Assembly: GCA_021234155.1 (NCBI GenBank)
Contig: JAJEKV010000019.1
Coordinates: 20,049,450 to 20,113,449, forward strand
Reading direction: 5' to 3'
DNA length: 64,000 bases
From: Isoetes taiwanensis
Lineage: Eukaryota > Streptophyta > Lycopodiopsida > Isoetales > Isoetaceae
Position numbers and translations under genes: made by a program. Below the pieces are notes generated by a model. It was not told where the DNA came from. It ran no database searches and saw nothing but the letters and a program-made list of their open reading frames with translations. Positions within the stretch are counted from its first letter, which is position 1, and every line of letters starts with the position of its first letter. Below are positions 11,601-24,249 of the stretch, one piece after another.

Positions 11601-14027
11601 TACACCTGCCTGCTAAAAGAATATGAGATCACTTCAGTACCCAGTACAAGTTCTTTATTTCCAGTAGCAAAACAGAACTTTATAGTTGTATGAGCTATGT
11701 GAAGCCTAAATTGATATCATATGATATTCAACTGCAACACCATATCATTAGGTCAATGATAATGAATTCATTACAAGTTTGGAGGATAAGCATTCACAAT
11801 AATCTTCTTGGTCAAAATACATTTGGGATAAATTGATTCGGACTGTTGACAGCTAGCACCTGTGCCAAGAGCTGCTATATAAAAGACTTAATCTCTGATA
11901 GAATCAAGGCGTTCCATATATCTTTTCAATATATCGTTAACACATGCGATTTCATATAAAAGCCTCAGAAAATTTTGTGGTCTCTAGCAATCCATCCTTT
12001 ATTTGTCATAGCAAGTCCTTAGGAAAGTATCAATAGCGAAAAAGAGCATCATAAGCCCTTCTTCACTATCATTTAAATGAGGGTACAACAGAGAAGGATC
12101 ACTACATAAGATGTTCAACTAAAGTAGTTGCCTTCGTCACGACAAGGCTATGAAGCTAAAATCATGTTACCAAGCATGGCTGGGTTAGAAAAAAGGCATG
12201 TGGACATCCCAAGCTGTGCCAGAACACTTCAAACCAGACATCCAGGAATTGCAGCATAAGTTTTAATTAAGGGGATGCAGTACTTACAGTTAAGGCATTA
12301 GTCAAGAAAATAAGATAGCACTCTTTAAAAAGGAAATATTTCTTTCCGTTTCCCTTTTACTCAGAAAACTTCTCTTTTTCGTCTGCATAGACTTCCTTAG
12401 GGGGCCAACAAAGGAAAACACAAAACATCTCATACCTTGTCCACATCAGATGGAGAACCGTGAGGCTGAAGCGTGGGTTGTAACAAGCTCATTCTTTGAG
12501 TAGGTCCTGCAAATCAAGAACTGCACACTACATAGGGCGATCATGAGCTAACTTCATATCTACATTCTGGCGTGCATGCTATACTGCAAATCTTTTTTTG
12601 CCATGCACCAGAGGTTAAACTTCATCTACTTGCATCAGGGAAAGGGCTACATATATGTCTGATCTATTCTTACCGGTGAGGGGTGGACAGGATTGCAACA
12701 CATTTGGCTTCTTTGATTCAACATCAGAAGCATCTGAATCAAATTCTCTCATCCCTTCCTAAGTGCACAAGCAATCTCGTGAGAAGCAATTCAAAAATGT
12801 CAGAAGATTGTACAATCTCAATGCTCACTGTACATCTCTACTATTGCAGTCATTTCTTGTTTTAACACCGTTATCCCTTTCCCCTTAATTTATCCACTTT
12901 GTTTTGCCACTAATACTTCCATTTTCTAGAGCATACCTCCACCAGAGAACAAGGATACAAATCCTGACAGCACTTCCTCATGCTTGTCACAGTGATGAAC
13001 TGATACTCTTTGATGATCACCACCATATACCAACCATCAGAATATGACATCTCAAGCGGGCTCAAATGCCTAGAAAACACAATGCACCAACTGAAACTTA
13101 GATCAGATTGCTTAGACACATTTTCCAAGAACTAGGGGTGCATTTACCTGGGAACATACTCGAAATGAACTCTGAATTAGTTGAAATACACCTGACAGTA
13201 TATTCAGGGCCAAGATTATCACGCAATTCTAAATCTCATCCGTCATTAAAAACATATTGTGAAGTACCTTGAGCTCATCATATTTTTGGCAAATGGGACA
13301 AGAGGTCCTGTCAAAAACACAGAAGTAAGCAAATGATAATAATTAATGAAGGTTTGATTAGATGCAAAACAAACTGAAGAAAATGAGATAAGTAAAGCCA
13401 TCATGCTGGGTTAAAGAAAAAATGTATTGGAGATGATAAAATATTTAAGGTAACTTTCGGACAAAGATATCAGTTTGATTCTGTTACAGCAAACCCAACC
13501 ATTTCATTGAACGAGAGTAAATTTTCTTGCCAACCCTTAAAACCCTGTCATTCTGTCTTACTAAGAAAATATTTTATTTGTCAGACATCAGGCCTAAGAC
13601 CAGCCAGCGGAAAAAGAAGAAATTACATACAAGATGGTAGCTCCTTACAAAATGATGCTTCAATAAAATTCATTCATTCTATCCACCAAAACGCTTCCTA
13701 ATGTGCAAACCGTCCAAACTAACTTATTATACTCAATTAAATTACTGGCTGTAGTAAGAAGCCTTATGACGGTTGGGCAGCTTAGAATATATGACCTTTC
13801 CCATCGACGCACATCCTCCTCTGCGTCATTGGAATAACTGCGCAGAATCCCATCAGTAAGGAGGAAGAAGACAAAAACGCATGTCTGTGTTTGCTACTTG
13901 TTAGTAGACCGGTATGCGTGTGAAAGTTGATACCTACTTGAGATAAGCATTGATGACACGTCTAAGGGCCTTGATTTCAAGGGCTTCGTCACGACCTTGT
14001 TGATGGGTCCTGGGTGCAAGCCTCCAT
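8649..14027 (-). pseudogene. Carnosine N-methyltransferase-like (N2227 family) pseudogene with introns
   Basis: Family role: SAM-dependent N-methylation of carnosine or similar small peptides (known for CARNMT1; the plant substrate is unclear). Exons with good splice sites, 5' to 3', lie at about 14027-13938 (EALEIKALRRVINAYL), 13837-13746 (YSNDAEEDVRRWERSY), 13307-13268, 13069-12937 (starts AFEP), 12758-12674, 12506-12436, 11110-11063 (RCIIRNIVRDWAKE), 10985-10908 (CYNPILEELELWFP), 10792-10725 (CLVPGAGLG, SAM motif I), 10253-10141 (WIHSNCNKLTDEHQL), 9907-9834 (SAGITEGFSMC), 9433-9340, 9269-9202, near 8947 and 8699-8649 (FAAFWTM, stop TAG). The probable ATG at 14027 is out of frame with EALEIK. 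Further one- or two-base frameshifts occur in the YSNDAEED, QKYDELK, AFEP, RCIIRN, WIHSN, WDAV and VWTNLG exons. Retained introns argue against a processed copy. The exon for the FSYYMM segment was not found. Confidence 0.85.
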
Positions 14028-14669
14028 CGCCCAAATCTTTGAACCCTAAACCCTCAAAAAGGATTTTTCGAAAAGAACCAAACATAGACTCGCATGGCCA
14101 AATGTGAGGAAAATATGTGGGGACTCGATCAGAAGGAACCTTTTTACCTCCTAACCCCTAGAAAACTATCTATCTACCTGTAATAATAATGTCTGCCCGA
14201 CCAAGAACCGTGGTTTTATAACATAAGATTTCTGAAAGTTAAAGGTGGTATTGGTATGCAAATGCATTAGAAAGATAGCCATTAGCATCGTGTTTTGGGA
14301 AGGAGTTTTTTTACTTGTTTTGGCAAGGTGTTCGGCCCGGATAGAGGCGTGGCGTCTTGGATGCTATACATGGCAATGAAGCAAAAGGGCTTCTAATTTT
14401 GAATAGATTCTTGGTGTCGGCAACCTCACTGCGTTTGAAATTGAATTAGCCCTATCCATTTGTTAGCAAACAACAAAAGGCAAACAATAACAAAGCGACG
14501 GCGTGTGACAAGCGGGTGAGCACCTTCACGATTCAATTTGTTTTACGAGATTGTGTTTGTGATCATGTCCATGAGGGAAGCTGACTAGAAGGGCGGATCC
14601 CTGCGCCCATGCCCATGGTCGGGGTTATGTGCTGATTGATACTTCCTCTGCCATGCAAGATCTGCTATA
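14028..14669. other. 5' flank of the methyltransferase pseudogene
   Basis: The minus-strand sequence just upstream of the ATG at 14027 (gggtttagggttcaaag and similar) resembles a plant 5' leader. No independent gene is seen up to the hairpin element at 14670. Confidence 0.35.
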
Positions 14670-15160
14670 CCAAAAATTTTAATGTAATTAACACACCTTC
14701 TACTATTAACATTATGCCTAAACCATTTGCATTTAACACATTTAGAATTAAAATCCCCTTAAACCCCCTTTGGTTTGGGTGCATATTCACCACGAGGGGA
14801 GATTTACTCAGAACCTTGAGAACATCCGGATGGGCATATTTTGCTGTTTAAAATCTGGACCGTCACGTGGCGATCCTAGTTTGTAAGGTGCTCACATGTA
14901 CAAGTTTTTGTATCTTGTATATTAAGGTTTGTAAAATACTATAAGGTTTGAGAGAATGTACTTAATGATTGTTAATTTTGTACATGTATTGTAATTATAT
15001 TTTTGGGGCTCTATACATTTGCCCTCGTAACCCCAGGTGTGAATATGCACCCAGGCTAAAAGGGGTTTAAGGATTTTAATTTAAATGTGTTAAATGCAAT
15101 GGTTTATGTTAATAATGTATGGTAGTTGTGTGTTAATTGTTATATTAAAAAAATTTTGGG
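14670..15160. mobile_element. MITE-like or foldback element with long terminal inverted repeats
   Basis: The left arm (14670-14799) and right arm (15021-15160) are imperfect reverse complements over about 130-140 bp. Matching blocks include gggtgcatattcac with gtgaatatgcaccc, gcatttaacacattta with taaatgtgttaaatgc, and aattaacacac with gtgtgttaatt. The ends read ccaaaaatttt and aaaattttggg. The 220 bp between the arms is AT-rich with no coding capacity. I could not identify a convincing target-site duplication, so the superfamily is undetermined. Confidence 0.75.
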
Positions 15161-16680
15161 CCCTTAGGGCCCTAACTATCACAAACTTAGATAAATGTTA
15201 TGGGCCTAAATATTAATTACTAAAAAGCACAATAACATCAGAATAAATAAATTATTCCCCATTGCAAACAATATGGTACATTTGTAATCTCAATTCCTTG
15301 CCAATTCAAAGGAATTTGGAGCCTTATTTTTGGCGATTATCAGGGTATTTAATGGTGTGAAACTATACACTAGTTCATCCACTTAAGCTTAATTGTCATG
15401 CTAAAGCTGAAGTGTCCACTAGAGATAGTTGTGTGTTTGATTCTCTTTTCTCGAAGTGATTTACAAGTGAGAGTAGAATACACTACTAGACATACAATCA
15501 ACCAACATGACACATGCCATTGCATGCAAACCAAATAAAGCAAGACCACTTCCATGCAAGCAAAGCGTCCATTCCTTTTTCTGTTCATAATAAACTTGTC
15601 CTTATAATCTATTTACGAAATATTCTAAGATGCTCTTGGTTTCTTTATTTCTTTACTTTCGAAACTTTTCACTAGCCATGCATAAATTAGAAGGCCTAGA
15701 ACTTCTAAATATTTAGAAACTTCTGCGTATATTTATACTCAATTTGTAGTCAAAAACTTTGTATTCCATACCTTATAGAATTTACATATGTTTCACATAC
15801 TACCTCAAGTGAGTTATACATGCGTCCTCCGTATTTGCTTTCTCGGAAATAAGGTAATACTTAATATTTGGAGATATAAGTACATGTCCATTCATCTTAT
15901 ACTTTAGAAGATCTGCTTCATTTTAGAGGCCTTACTTGACGTAGAGGTCTTGTAGAATCATACTTATGGGCCTTAGTCACTAGTAAACATGAAGAGAAAT
16001 GCCATAGCGCTAAGTTTCTGCCCACAGGTTTGAGATTTTTGTTTGTAACCCGGTAAGCAGCGGCTTTCTACCTCTCAACCCATCATCCGGCAATTGTTTG
16101 CGGGATCTAAGTTCTCTCGGTACGTTTTCGGAGAGAAAGAGATAAGATTAGCAAACACATGGAAATAAAAAGTTCCAAAGATTGACATTCTAGTTTACAC
16201 AAGCAGCCTCAAAGAGGATCAATAAAACCAAAGATCTATAATGGGTCAACAAGTTCACACCTTTCTGTGAAATTTTTGTTCTTTTCTTCTGTTTTGCCAA
16301 CAACATGCATACCAAGAAATATGTTACGATCTTCACACCAAGCACATGTAGCGAAATTTTGGAAGCAGTTTTGGAACAAGTGCATGAATTGGAAGATCGG
16401 GTTCCCAACATTAGTGCAATTTCTAAAATTGCAATCTACCCAAGAATCTTAGGTAGAGAAATCAATATTGATGAGGTACATGTCATGAGTCTTTCTAAAA
16501 CACTTAAATAATGGCCACCAGTCTGACAGAGATATTATAATTCATGCTAATGATTTTTGTGAAGTTTACGCGGGAGGTGTCACGGATCAATGACAAGTCA
16601 CGAGGCTGGGTCTTTGGAGAAGAGATGAGATCCAACTGTATCCCACTACCGTCATGCACTACTCGGCACCACCATCATGG
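15161..16680. other. No recognisable gene
   Basis: This is AT-rich intergenic sequence. Overlapping short frames around 16190-16510 on both strands show no recognisable motif. Confidence 0.45.
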
Positions 16681-16689
16681 CCTAAACTT

Positions 16690-17070
16690 TTCATGGATGG
16701 CAAGCTTATCACGCTTCCAAGCTTTTCGAATTATAGCTTCGTATCTTGGAACGGTTAAGCTCACCATCTGGCCCTAAACTTTCATGGATTAGCAGCATAC
16801 GCTTGAAGCACTTTCGAATTGCTTTCGTATCTTGGAACCCGGTTAAACTCTGCCCAAATCGATCTTTGCCAGAAGCATAAGAAACATAAGCGTAACTTTG
16901 ACCTAAAATACATTTCTTGAACCATACTTCAAGCTCGTATGCTAGGCAGGGCACTCAATTGCTTTCGTATGCTAGGCTGGTTAGCTACTGCTCAAATCGA
17001 TCTTTGCGGAAGCATAAGAAACATAAATGTAATTTTGCCTAAAACACATTTCTTTGAGCGTAATTTTAGA
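16690..17070. repeat. Local tandem repeat cluster
   Basis: Segments such as tttcgtatcttggaac, aaatcgatctttgc and agaagcataagaaacataa recur: first near 16730-16780, again at 16800-16910, and again at about 16960-17060. The copies are diverged, with lengths of roughly 100-160 bp. No coding function is seen. Confidence 0.7.
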
Positions 17071-17299
17071 AGGCACAAAGCGAAACCATAGAACCTAAAA
17101 CCTTACATTGCTTAGAGAGCCATGCATGTCAGGATTTGAGATGGTTAAGAAAATCATAGGTAAACCATTGGAAAGTGGCACGAAAATTAAGGTCACCCGT
17201 ATCGCGCACTCTAGATATGCGCATTAGTACATCTCATGAAATCTGATCATCAAATCATATAGAAAACCTTGGAAAAACCGTACAAAATGCAAAAAATAA

Positions 17300-19260
17300 C
17301 CCCATTTATTATGCTACATATTGATATCTCTATAACAGGGATTATGCGGGCAAGATGTCCCCTTAGTTTTGATGCCCTTTCTTCCTTCTATGATAGAAAT
17401 GTATTCTTTGGGGTGGGTTGCCTTGGAGAGGGGTCTTTTCTTGGACCACCTTCCATGTCCAATCACACATTAGCACAAGAGCCGGTACAAGACATCTGGG
17501 GCTTTGAATGGGAGGGCTATAAAGAAAAGATTTCAATTGGGCCTCCAAACCAGGTACATTGTTGTTCTCTTGTGCAAGGTCTTTGAAGAATATGATTACC
17601 TTTGCTTGAGAATCTTTGGGATCTTGTATGAAGGATGTATATAGGGTACGGTATTTATATCTCATAACATCTCTGAATCATGATTTGAAGGGAAGGACTT
17701 GTATGTCGAGATAGAGCTGGGGGCACAAGATTTGTGTGTATTGGACTGACGGGAACACATTGAATGGTGAAACCCGCTTGTTTGTATCCCACTTGGTCCG
17801 AGACTCAATCCTAGCTTGACATTTACTATTTGCAGGGATGCTTTCCAGAGTGGGAAGTACACTTTGAGCGTCCTTTAGGATCATTCCTTCAATAGTGCTC
17901 ATATCCAATACCGAGTACAAGGTCGTGCTGCATGAGCTCTATTGAACCCGCCGATACATGTCATCTGATGTAGAGGACATCCTCTTTTGTGGATTTTCCT
18001 TTGGCGAGGGGTATATGGTGGTGGAGCGGAATGAGTGCGGTAGGAGGTACTAAGGATGTCTCAGTGCCACGGATAAGGATAATTTGTAACTTTGAGGATC
18101 TTGGTGATCCATCGCCCCAGCACGAAATAAAATTAGGATCATGGAATAGATTACATCCCCATTCACCTTTGTGGACCACAACATGGTACATTGGTGATTA
18201 GGTGTGTGATTTGTTCTTTGTAAAACTCAATTTATATGTTTTCTTTCTTAATGAAGTTTGTGGTGAGTGGCATGTTCTTTTTAGGGGATTGGAATGGAAG
18301 ACAATAGAATCACTACCCGGTGAGATGGGCCACGGGATTTACGAGTTTGAGTCCTTCTTTTATTAGTTCTAGAATTGAGTACTTCTGACCCTGGTTAGGT
18401 TTATCCTGCGGAGGTGGCTTGAGGTTTTCAATCTTGAGAGGAGTTCATATATCTAGCCTTATCCGGGTTGGTATGAGCCCACAAAATTCTTAGAAGCTTC
18501 CTTAGGACTGTGAGGGAGGCGTTGACAAGTTTCTATCTGCGCAATTGACTTCGGCAATCTCTATTGTTGGCAGGAGCAACTTGATGCTCAATATGGGAAC
18601 TCCATGCACTTAAGATCCACACCCACGAGGAGCCTTGTCCAGGACTCTTATGGCTCGGGAGATTCGCCCGACTTGATGCCATCATCGGAGCATGCATCAC
18701 GGAGAGCAGTAGAACCTAGGCATTGTTTTGCTGTTGTGTTTGATCATATGGTATAATGGGGTTTTATGCTTGGCACTTCTCTTCTTGGCGTTGGTGCCAA
18801 GTGTACATTTTGAGTCCATGAAAAATGCTTTTATGCTTTGCCTTCTTTGTCTTCCTCGGGTTGGCCTATGGTTTTAAAAGCTTATCATTTTGTTGCGTGC
18901 CATGATTGCTAACACTTTCGAGGGCTTAGCGAACCCGGTACTTAGGCATAAGAGCTGATCCACTCTTGTGGGATACGTCTTATGCACGGATAACATTGGC
19001 ATCGCGCGGTTATTCAATTCCCGAGGGCTCTTGATGGCCTTTGTCTGTTGCATTGAGTCTTCCTCCCTTTGTCAAAGGCGGCTATGTATAGGGATCATCA
19101 AATGCATGCCTTTGCGTTGCAACTTGCGATGGAGTTAGTGGCCTGGTCACGTCGTCCCTATACATAGGCTTATTGTAATTTTATGGATACCCAGACTTAT
19201 TGTATACCTGAGCAATTGAGTTATAGGCATTGGATTTAAGCGGAGTTGATTCGATTCTGA
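17300..19260 (+). repeat. Unidentified long direct repeat, copy A
   Basis: This roughly 2 kb segment recurs downstream at about 19960-21860 in the same order and orientation. Anchors include gatgccctttc (17371 and 20023), caagaagg-like coding-poor stretches, the block containing gcccgacttgatg (near 18670 and 21280) and agggatca (19090 and 21691). The offset is about 2.60-2.65 kb throughout. No conserved reading frame, reverse transcriptase or tRNA motif was recognised. It may be a non-autonomous retroelement with very long repeats, or a plain tandem duplication. Confidence 0.7.
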
Positions 19261-19959
19261 GGCTCCTCTCATCTTAGGGTGATGCTTTGTGTTTATCTGT
19301 ACCTTGGCATAGACCTAAATTTATATACTCTTGTATGATATGGGATCGTATTTCATCATTTTAAGCTATGGTGTTGGGTCAAGGAAGGCCCCTTAAAAGC
19401 GAGTCAGTGTCCCGAAGACATTGAATGTGTATGCGAGAATATTGCTTGACATATCACAGTGCATTGTGCGGGATCAGAGACTGAAGCCACTTAATAGGTT
19501 GTTTGTAACTTATGATTGTTGAAGGTTTTCTAACGTATTCATATGAAAATCATTAGAATATTGATCTTGGCATCTGGATTTTTGAAGTAAGCGTATAAAG
19601 GGTTTTTCGGTTGTTGGTAGCGGATAGAAGACATGCGTCGCCATGGCCGGAGATGGCGACGAGGGATCATGATTCAATTTGGATACTGTAGCGAATTAAT
19701 ACGGAGTGGGCATGTGGATGCGATGGGAGATAAGTTTTGCTTGCTTCATCTTGAAGGATGATGCAATTGAGTGGTTTTATTCTTTGTGGTTTTATTTTGT
19801 TATACATTTTTCCATCATATGCGATGAAGGAGCGACAATAAGAGAAACAAGGCTCCGCAGCCCATATGCCCCATCTACTGTTGTGGGTTCCATGCACAGT
19901 GATTTTAGCTACGCGCGGACTCATAATTTCTCTTGCCATGCCCAATTTTGCAATGAATT

Positions 19960-21860
19960 GGGAGGCAATTGATGTCTCTGTGACACTAGGACTTGAAGGC
20001 ATGATGTTACGCTAGTTTCTTTGATGCCCTTTCATCTGTGATAGAAGTGTGGCTGAATGGATTTGCCTGGAGAGGGGATCTTATGCTGAATCACCTTCAT
20101 GTCCAATATGTTGAGAGCATGCCATATGGAAACATCAAGGTGGAATAGAGGCTATTAAAGGGATTTCAATTGGCCTTCAAACCAATTGGTGTTGTGTTAG
20201 TCTACAAAATCCTCCAAGAATAGCAGGCTACACTATTTCAAGGGTATGGTGGGGTGTGTATGAAGCGACATAGGTAGGTGCACTACTCTTGTCACCTCCA
20301 TACCATATATATGAATCCACGATTGAAAAGGGGAAGGATCTCTCTATCTAAGATGGGGTGGTGGAGACACAAAAGGTTTGTATGTGTTGGACACTGTTGA
20401 CTAAGGCCCGGCTCACTTTGTACTTTACCATGGTGGCCATAGACTCACTCATAGCTTGACATTTTACTATTTGCGGGATGCTTTCGAGGGTGGAAAGTAC
20501 ACTTTGAACAATAGCGGATTATTCCTTGAGCGATTGCTCATGTGAATGAGCATAGAGTATCTTTGCACAGGAGGTTCCCTTAGGCCCGCCCTTTGCATGC
20601 TATCGATGTCAAGACTATCTTGTTTGGTTTTCCTGCGGTATGTGGCTATGGAGCGGAATGGTCTGAAGTGTGATGCTGAGATGATCGCATGTCACACGAT
20701 GAGCTGGATTGTAACTTTGAGGATCTTTGTGATCCATCCTTACATTTTGAACTAGAAATCTCGAGACCATGGGTGGATTTCATCCCCATTTCATACTAGG
20801 GACCACACTATATGGTTGTAGGTTACTCTATATGTGGTTTTCTTTGCTGTATAGTTTCAATTGTATGCTGCTTGTTTCTATGTTTTTGAACATGGTTTTG
20901 CAGTGGTAACGTTTTTTCTTCTGAGGGTTGAAATGGAGACCAATGGAAATTCTCGGGGTGAATGGCCTACCCATTCTGGTGGACCCCTCTTTAATAAGCT
21001 CGAATTGATGCATCATAAGCTTGATCCTCAGGCATGTCCTCGAGGAAATTTGAATAGGTTTTAGTGCGAGGAGTCCATATCAAACATTGTGCAAGTTGGT
21101 ATTGAGGCCGCAGTGCAGCTTCTCTTAGGATCTTGAGGAGGCACTTGTGAGTTTTATACTACTATTGATTCGGCAATTTTGAGTCCTTGGGAGCAACTTG
21201 GGGCTCAGATGTCACGATCTTTTTTGCACTAAGATCACACATATGAACCTTGCTAAGGGTCACGCTGACCGGGAGATCTGCCCGACTTGATGTGGAGTCA
21301 TCGGTGGTGCATCTGAGAACCTATAAACTAGAGCTTTATCTTCTTGTTGTTTGTGTGTAATCAAGTTATTGTCTTGATCACGTATTAGTGGCATTTGTGC
21401 GAGGTATACATTCTTACGACTTGATGAATGTAATGCTTGTTATTCGATATCTTGTTTTCCTTAGGACTAGTTTTCTTATTGTGCATTGTGGCCATGGATT
21501 TACTAAGACTTAATTGTAGACTTTTGGTGGGCTTTGGCCACTAAGCATAATAATTGATTCCCTCTTGTGGGATGTCCCTTATGCTGGATGATCATTGGCA
21601 TTGTATTTGGAGTTCAATTTCCCAAGCTAATACGTGGTCTCGGGTTTATTGTATTCTGAGGTATTGTCCTCATCATGGCAAGCTATATATAGGGATCAGC
21701 GGATGCGTAAAACTGGCGGTTGCAACTTGGAGTGGCAATCAGTATGCGTCACGATCGTTTCTATGCATAAACTTATTGTAGCTGTGTGAGGAAAGCGTGG
21801 TATGAGCAGGGGTGGCTGTGAGCATTGGATTCAAATTGGGGTTAGATTCCCCATGCCATG
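19960..21860 (+). repeat. Unidentified long direct repeat, copy B
   Basis: This is the downstream partner of the repeat at about 17300-19260, diverged by many substitutions and small indels but collinear. About 700 bp of unrelated sequence lies between the copies. Boundaries are approximate because both ends fade into unmatched sequence. Confidence 0.7.
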
Positions 21861-23275
21861 TCTGGCAGGGGTGGCTAGCTGTGCTAGAGGTCTACAATTT
21901 GATGTTGTATTGGTATGGCCATATTTGTATACATCACATAATCTTTTGTATACAATGCTAACCAATGGTGCACTTTGGTCTTTGACACCTTTTAAAAAAG
22001 CAGGCCAACAAAGTGATTTGACCCCAAATTAAACTTCCAGGAAAGGGTGCACAGGATCTATGGAGAAAATATTCCATGAACTATACCACAATCCTGGGGC
22101 CTACAAAAAATAATACAGCTCTAGCAATAAGAGTTCCACCAAGATAAAGCCCATACTTTTTGGAAGGTGCCATGGCACTATGGATTGCCCAGTACCATAT
22201 TTTATTGTTTGTGTGTTGAGGCGAGGGGACAGGACCCAACAAAGCAATGTTTGTGTGTGGCATGTGTCATAGGATGTCTAATTGGATGTTGTCTAAATTT
22301 TTGCTATATTCACCTCTATTCTCTCTCTTCCTACATGTCGTCTTTAAACACAACCTGAGCGTTCACGCCTTATGCACACTTTGTTGGCTAATGTCCCCGA
22401 GGACCTACTTGAACACCGCTTCGAACTGATTCATCCACAGGTAAGTACCAGTTTGAATAACACAAATCCCTTTAATAGCATAAAGGCCGAAGGGATTGTT
22501 TTTGGCCTTGGGCGATTTCTAACATCGGACATGCATCGTTAGATACGCATCGGCCAGTGCAATTGATGATGATCTTGTTTAGGCCCGATTAAGCCTTATA
22601 GCGATTTGAATCGGACCAATTTCACAATGTTTTCTTGCCTTATGCTGGAGCGGTGGTTTTGCGAAAGGGTGACCTCTAGCGTCTTAGCAAGCCTCACTTT
22701 TGAATGTCCATAGCCAAATTCATAGAAGTAAAAATGTCATTTTAGGCAGTGTCTAGGGCTCTTGCCCAATACTTTTGAGGCCAACACCATGACAAGATGG
22801 TCGTAAGCGAGGAGAAATGCGATGCAAGCATGTCAAGGATTGGATCTCTCAGGCTATGAACCTGCGGCACCAAGCTGGTCCAATGGTTATTTCCACGGAT
22901 CAAGATATCTTCTTCATAGCCATGGAAGAGGCGACAATAGGCTCATATTTCTCACTTTCGAAGGTAATCAATTGTTTCAGAAGTACTAATCATGCTTGTT
23001 TTGAAAGTCTTGGCAAATTGTCCTATAGAGTTGCCTTCCGCAATAAGTGCTTGATATTCAAATGCCATTAGGCAACACCAGCCACACACACCGCATACAA
23101 ACGAGAACAATAGGTATCACAATGAGTCGACTTGCACTTTTCAAAGTGACTGAATGTTCAAAGTACTAGGCGGGGAGCCGGTATTGAATGACCCAAATCA
23201 AGATAGGAGCTTCAATTTATGGATATAGCGAGGATACGAAACAACTTCTTGCTTGGACATTAAAATAGCTTATTT
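21861..23275. other. No recognisable gene
   Basis: No supported exon, RNA gene or repeat is seen between the 2 kb direct repeat and the copia LTR that starts at 23276. Confidence 0.4.
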
Positions 23276-23795
23276 TGAAAATATGATATCTTAATGCAAA
23301 GATCTAAGATCCTTTAACCATGAACTAACTGGAGCAATATCCATAACTCAATTACAAACATCAAGGAAGAAATATAATCATATGACAATATGATTAATGC
23401 ATAAATATTAAGATTCAATGGTTATGAACCATTGAATTTATCTTAAACTTATGTAGACAGCCCAAGCCTCATAACAATGAGCTATTTCCAACTTAGATCC
23501 TTTGTGGTTACTTTATCTACTCATTTTATTTATAGGGCAAATCCCCAACCCATTGGTGGAGATGCGGCCATTTAAGTCGGCGCTTCAATGAACTCCGGAC
23601 TTGCCATAATTTGAGGACTTCATATTCCTCCAACTATAACCTTGGTTGACCTTATCTCATTAAGAAAATGACAACTGGTTGAGTTTGAAGCAAACGCGTC
23701 ATTTCATGACCATTACCTTATGAAACTTCACCTTTAGGATTTTGATGTTTCTCCTTGATGCTTCACCGTATATGTTAGCATGACCATTTCTTACA
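23276..23795 (-). repeat. 3' LTR of the Ty1/copia element
   Basis: On the minus strand it begins TGTAAGAAATGG and ends TTTTCA. It matches 28481-29013 over its whole length with small gaps. It holds a short internal palindromic stretch, aatggttatgaaccatt. Confidence 0.9.
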
Positions 23796-23806
23796 TTCCC
23801 CTTTCA
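23796..23806 (-). other. Polypurine tract of the Ty1/copia element
   Basis: The minus strand reads a purine-rich GAAAGGGGAA immediately before the LTR start TGTAAG. This is the expected plus-strand priming site for LTR retrotransposons and fixes the element orientation. Confidence 0.75.
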
Positions 23807-23847
23807 TGCTAACATTTATTCTTTGTCGTCCAGGTTGCCTCTAGGTT

Positions 23848-24059
23848 AAGGAAGATAAAATCCTTTAACTTTTACTGCCTCTTGTGATAAGGAAGATAAA
23901 TCCTTAGAATGAACTTCTTTAGCTCAACATGCTATTTACGATATAAGAAGATAAAATCCCTTTAGCAGTACATACGATAAGGAAGATAAAATCCTTAGAA
24001 TAAACTCCTTTAGCTCAATATCTTTGTTTTACGTGACAAAGGAAGATAAAATCCTTAAG
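23848..24059. repeat. Five-fold repeat of an aaggaagataaaatcctt motif
   Basis: The motif occurs near 23848, 23889, 23944, 23972 and 24037, with aagga and tcctt forming inverted ends. Two copies are followed by the same ctttagctcaa stretch, so longer units were probably duplicated. It lies just inside the 3' LTR of the copia element. Confidence 0.8.
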
Positions 24060-24249
24060 ATAAAATTCTTTTTTGCCAAACGCTTCTTCACACCTTATTA
24101 CGCAAAAAGTAATTGAACACAGCTTCTTGCACTAGAGAACTTTTGTCAACTTTCACCTTGCTCTGTAATTCTTCGATATTCCAGTTTTGTTTATTTTGTA
24201 AACTTGACCTCTGATAAGCTTTTTGTCAGTATGTCTGCAGTTTGATCAT

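Noticed and set aside
14040-14060. ttaggg-like motif near the pseudogene start
   Set aside because: A single gggtttagggttc stretch, not a telomere array; common in plant 5' leaders.
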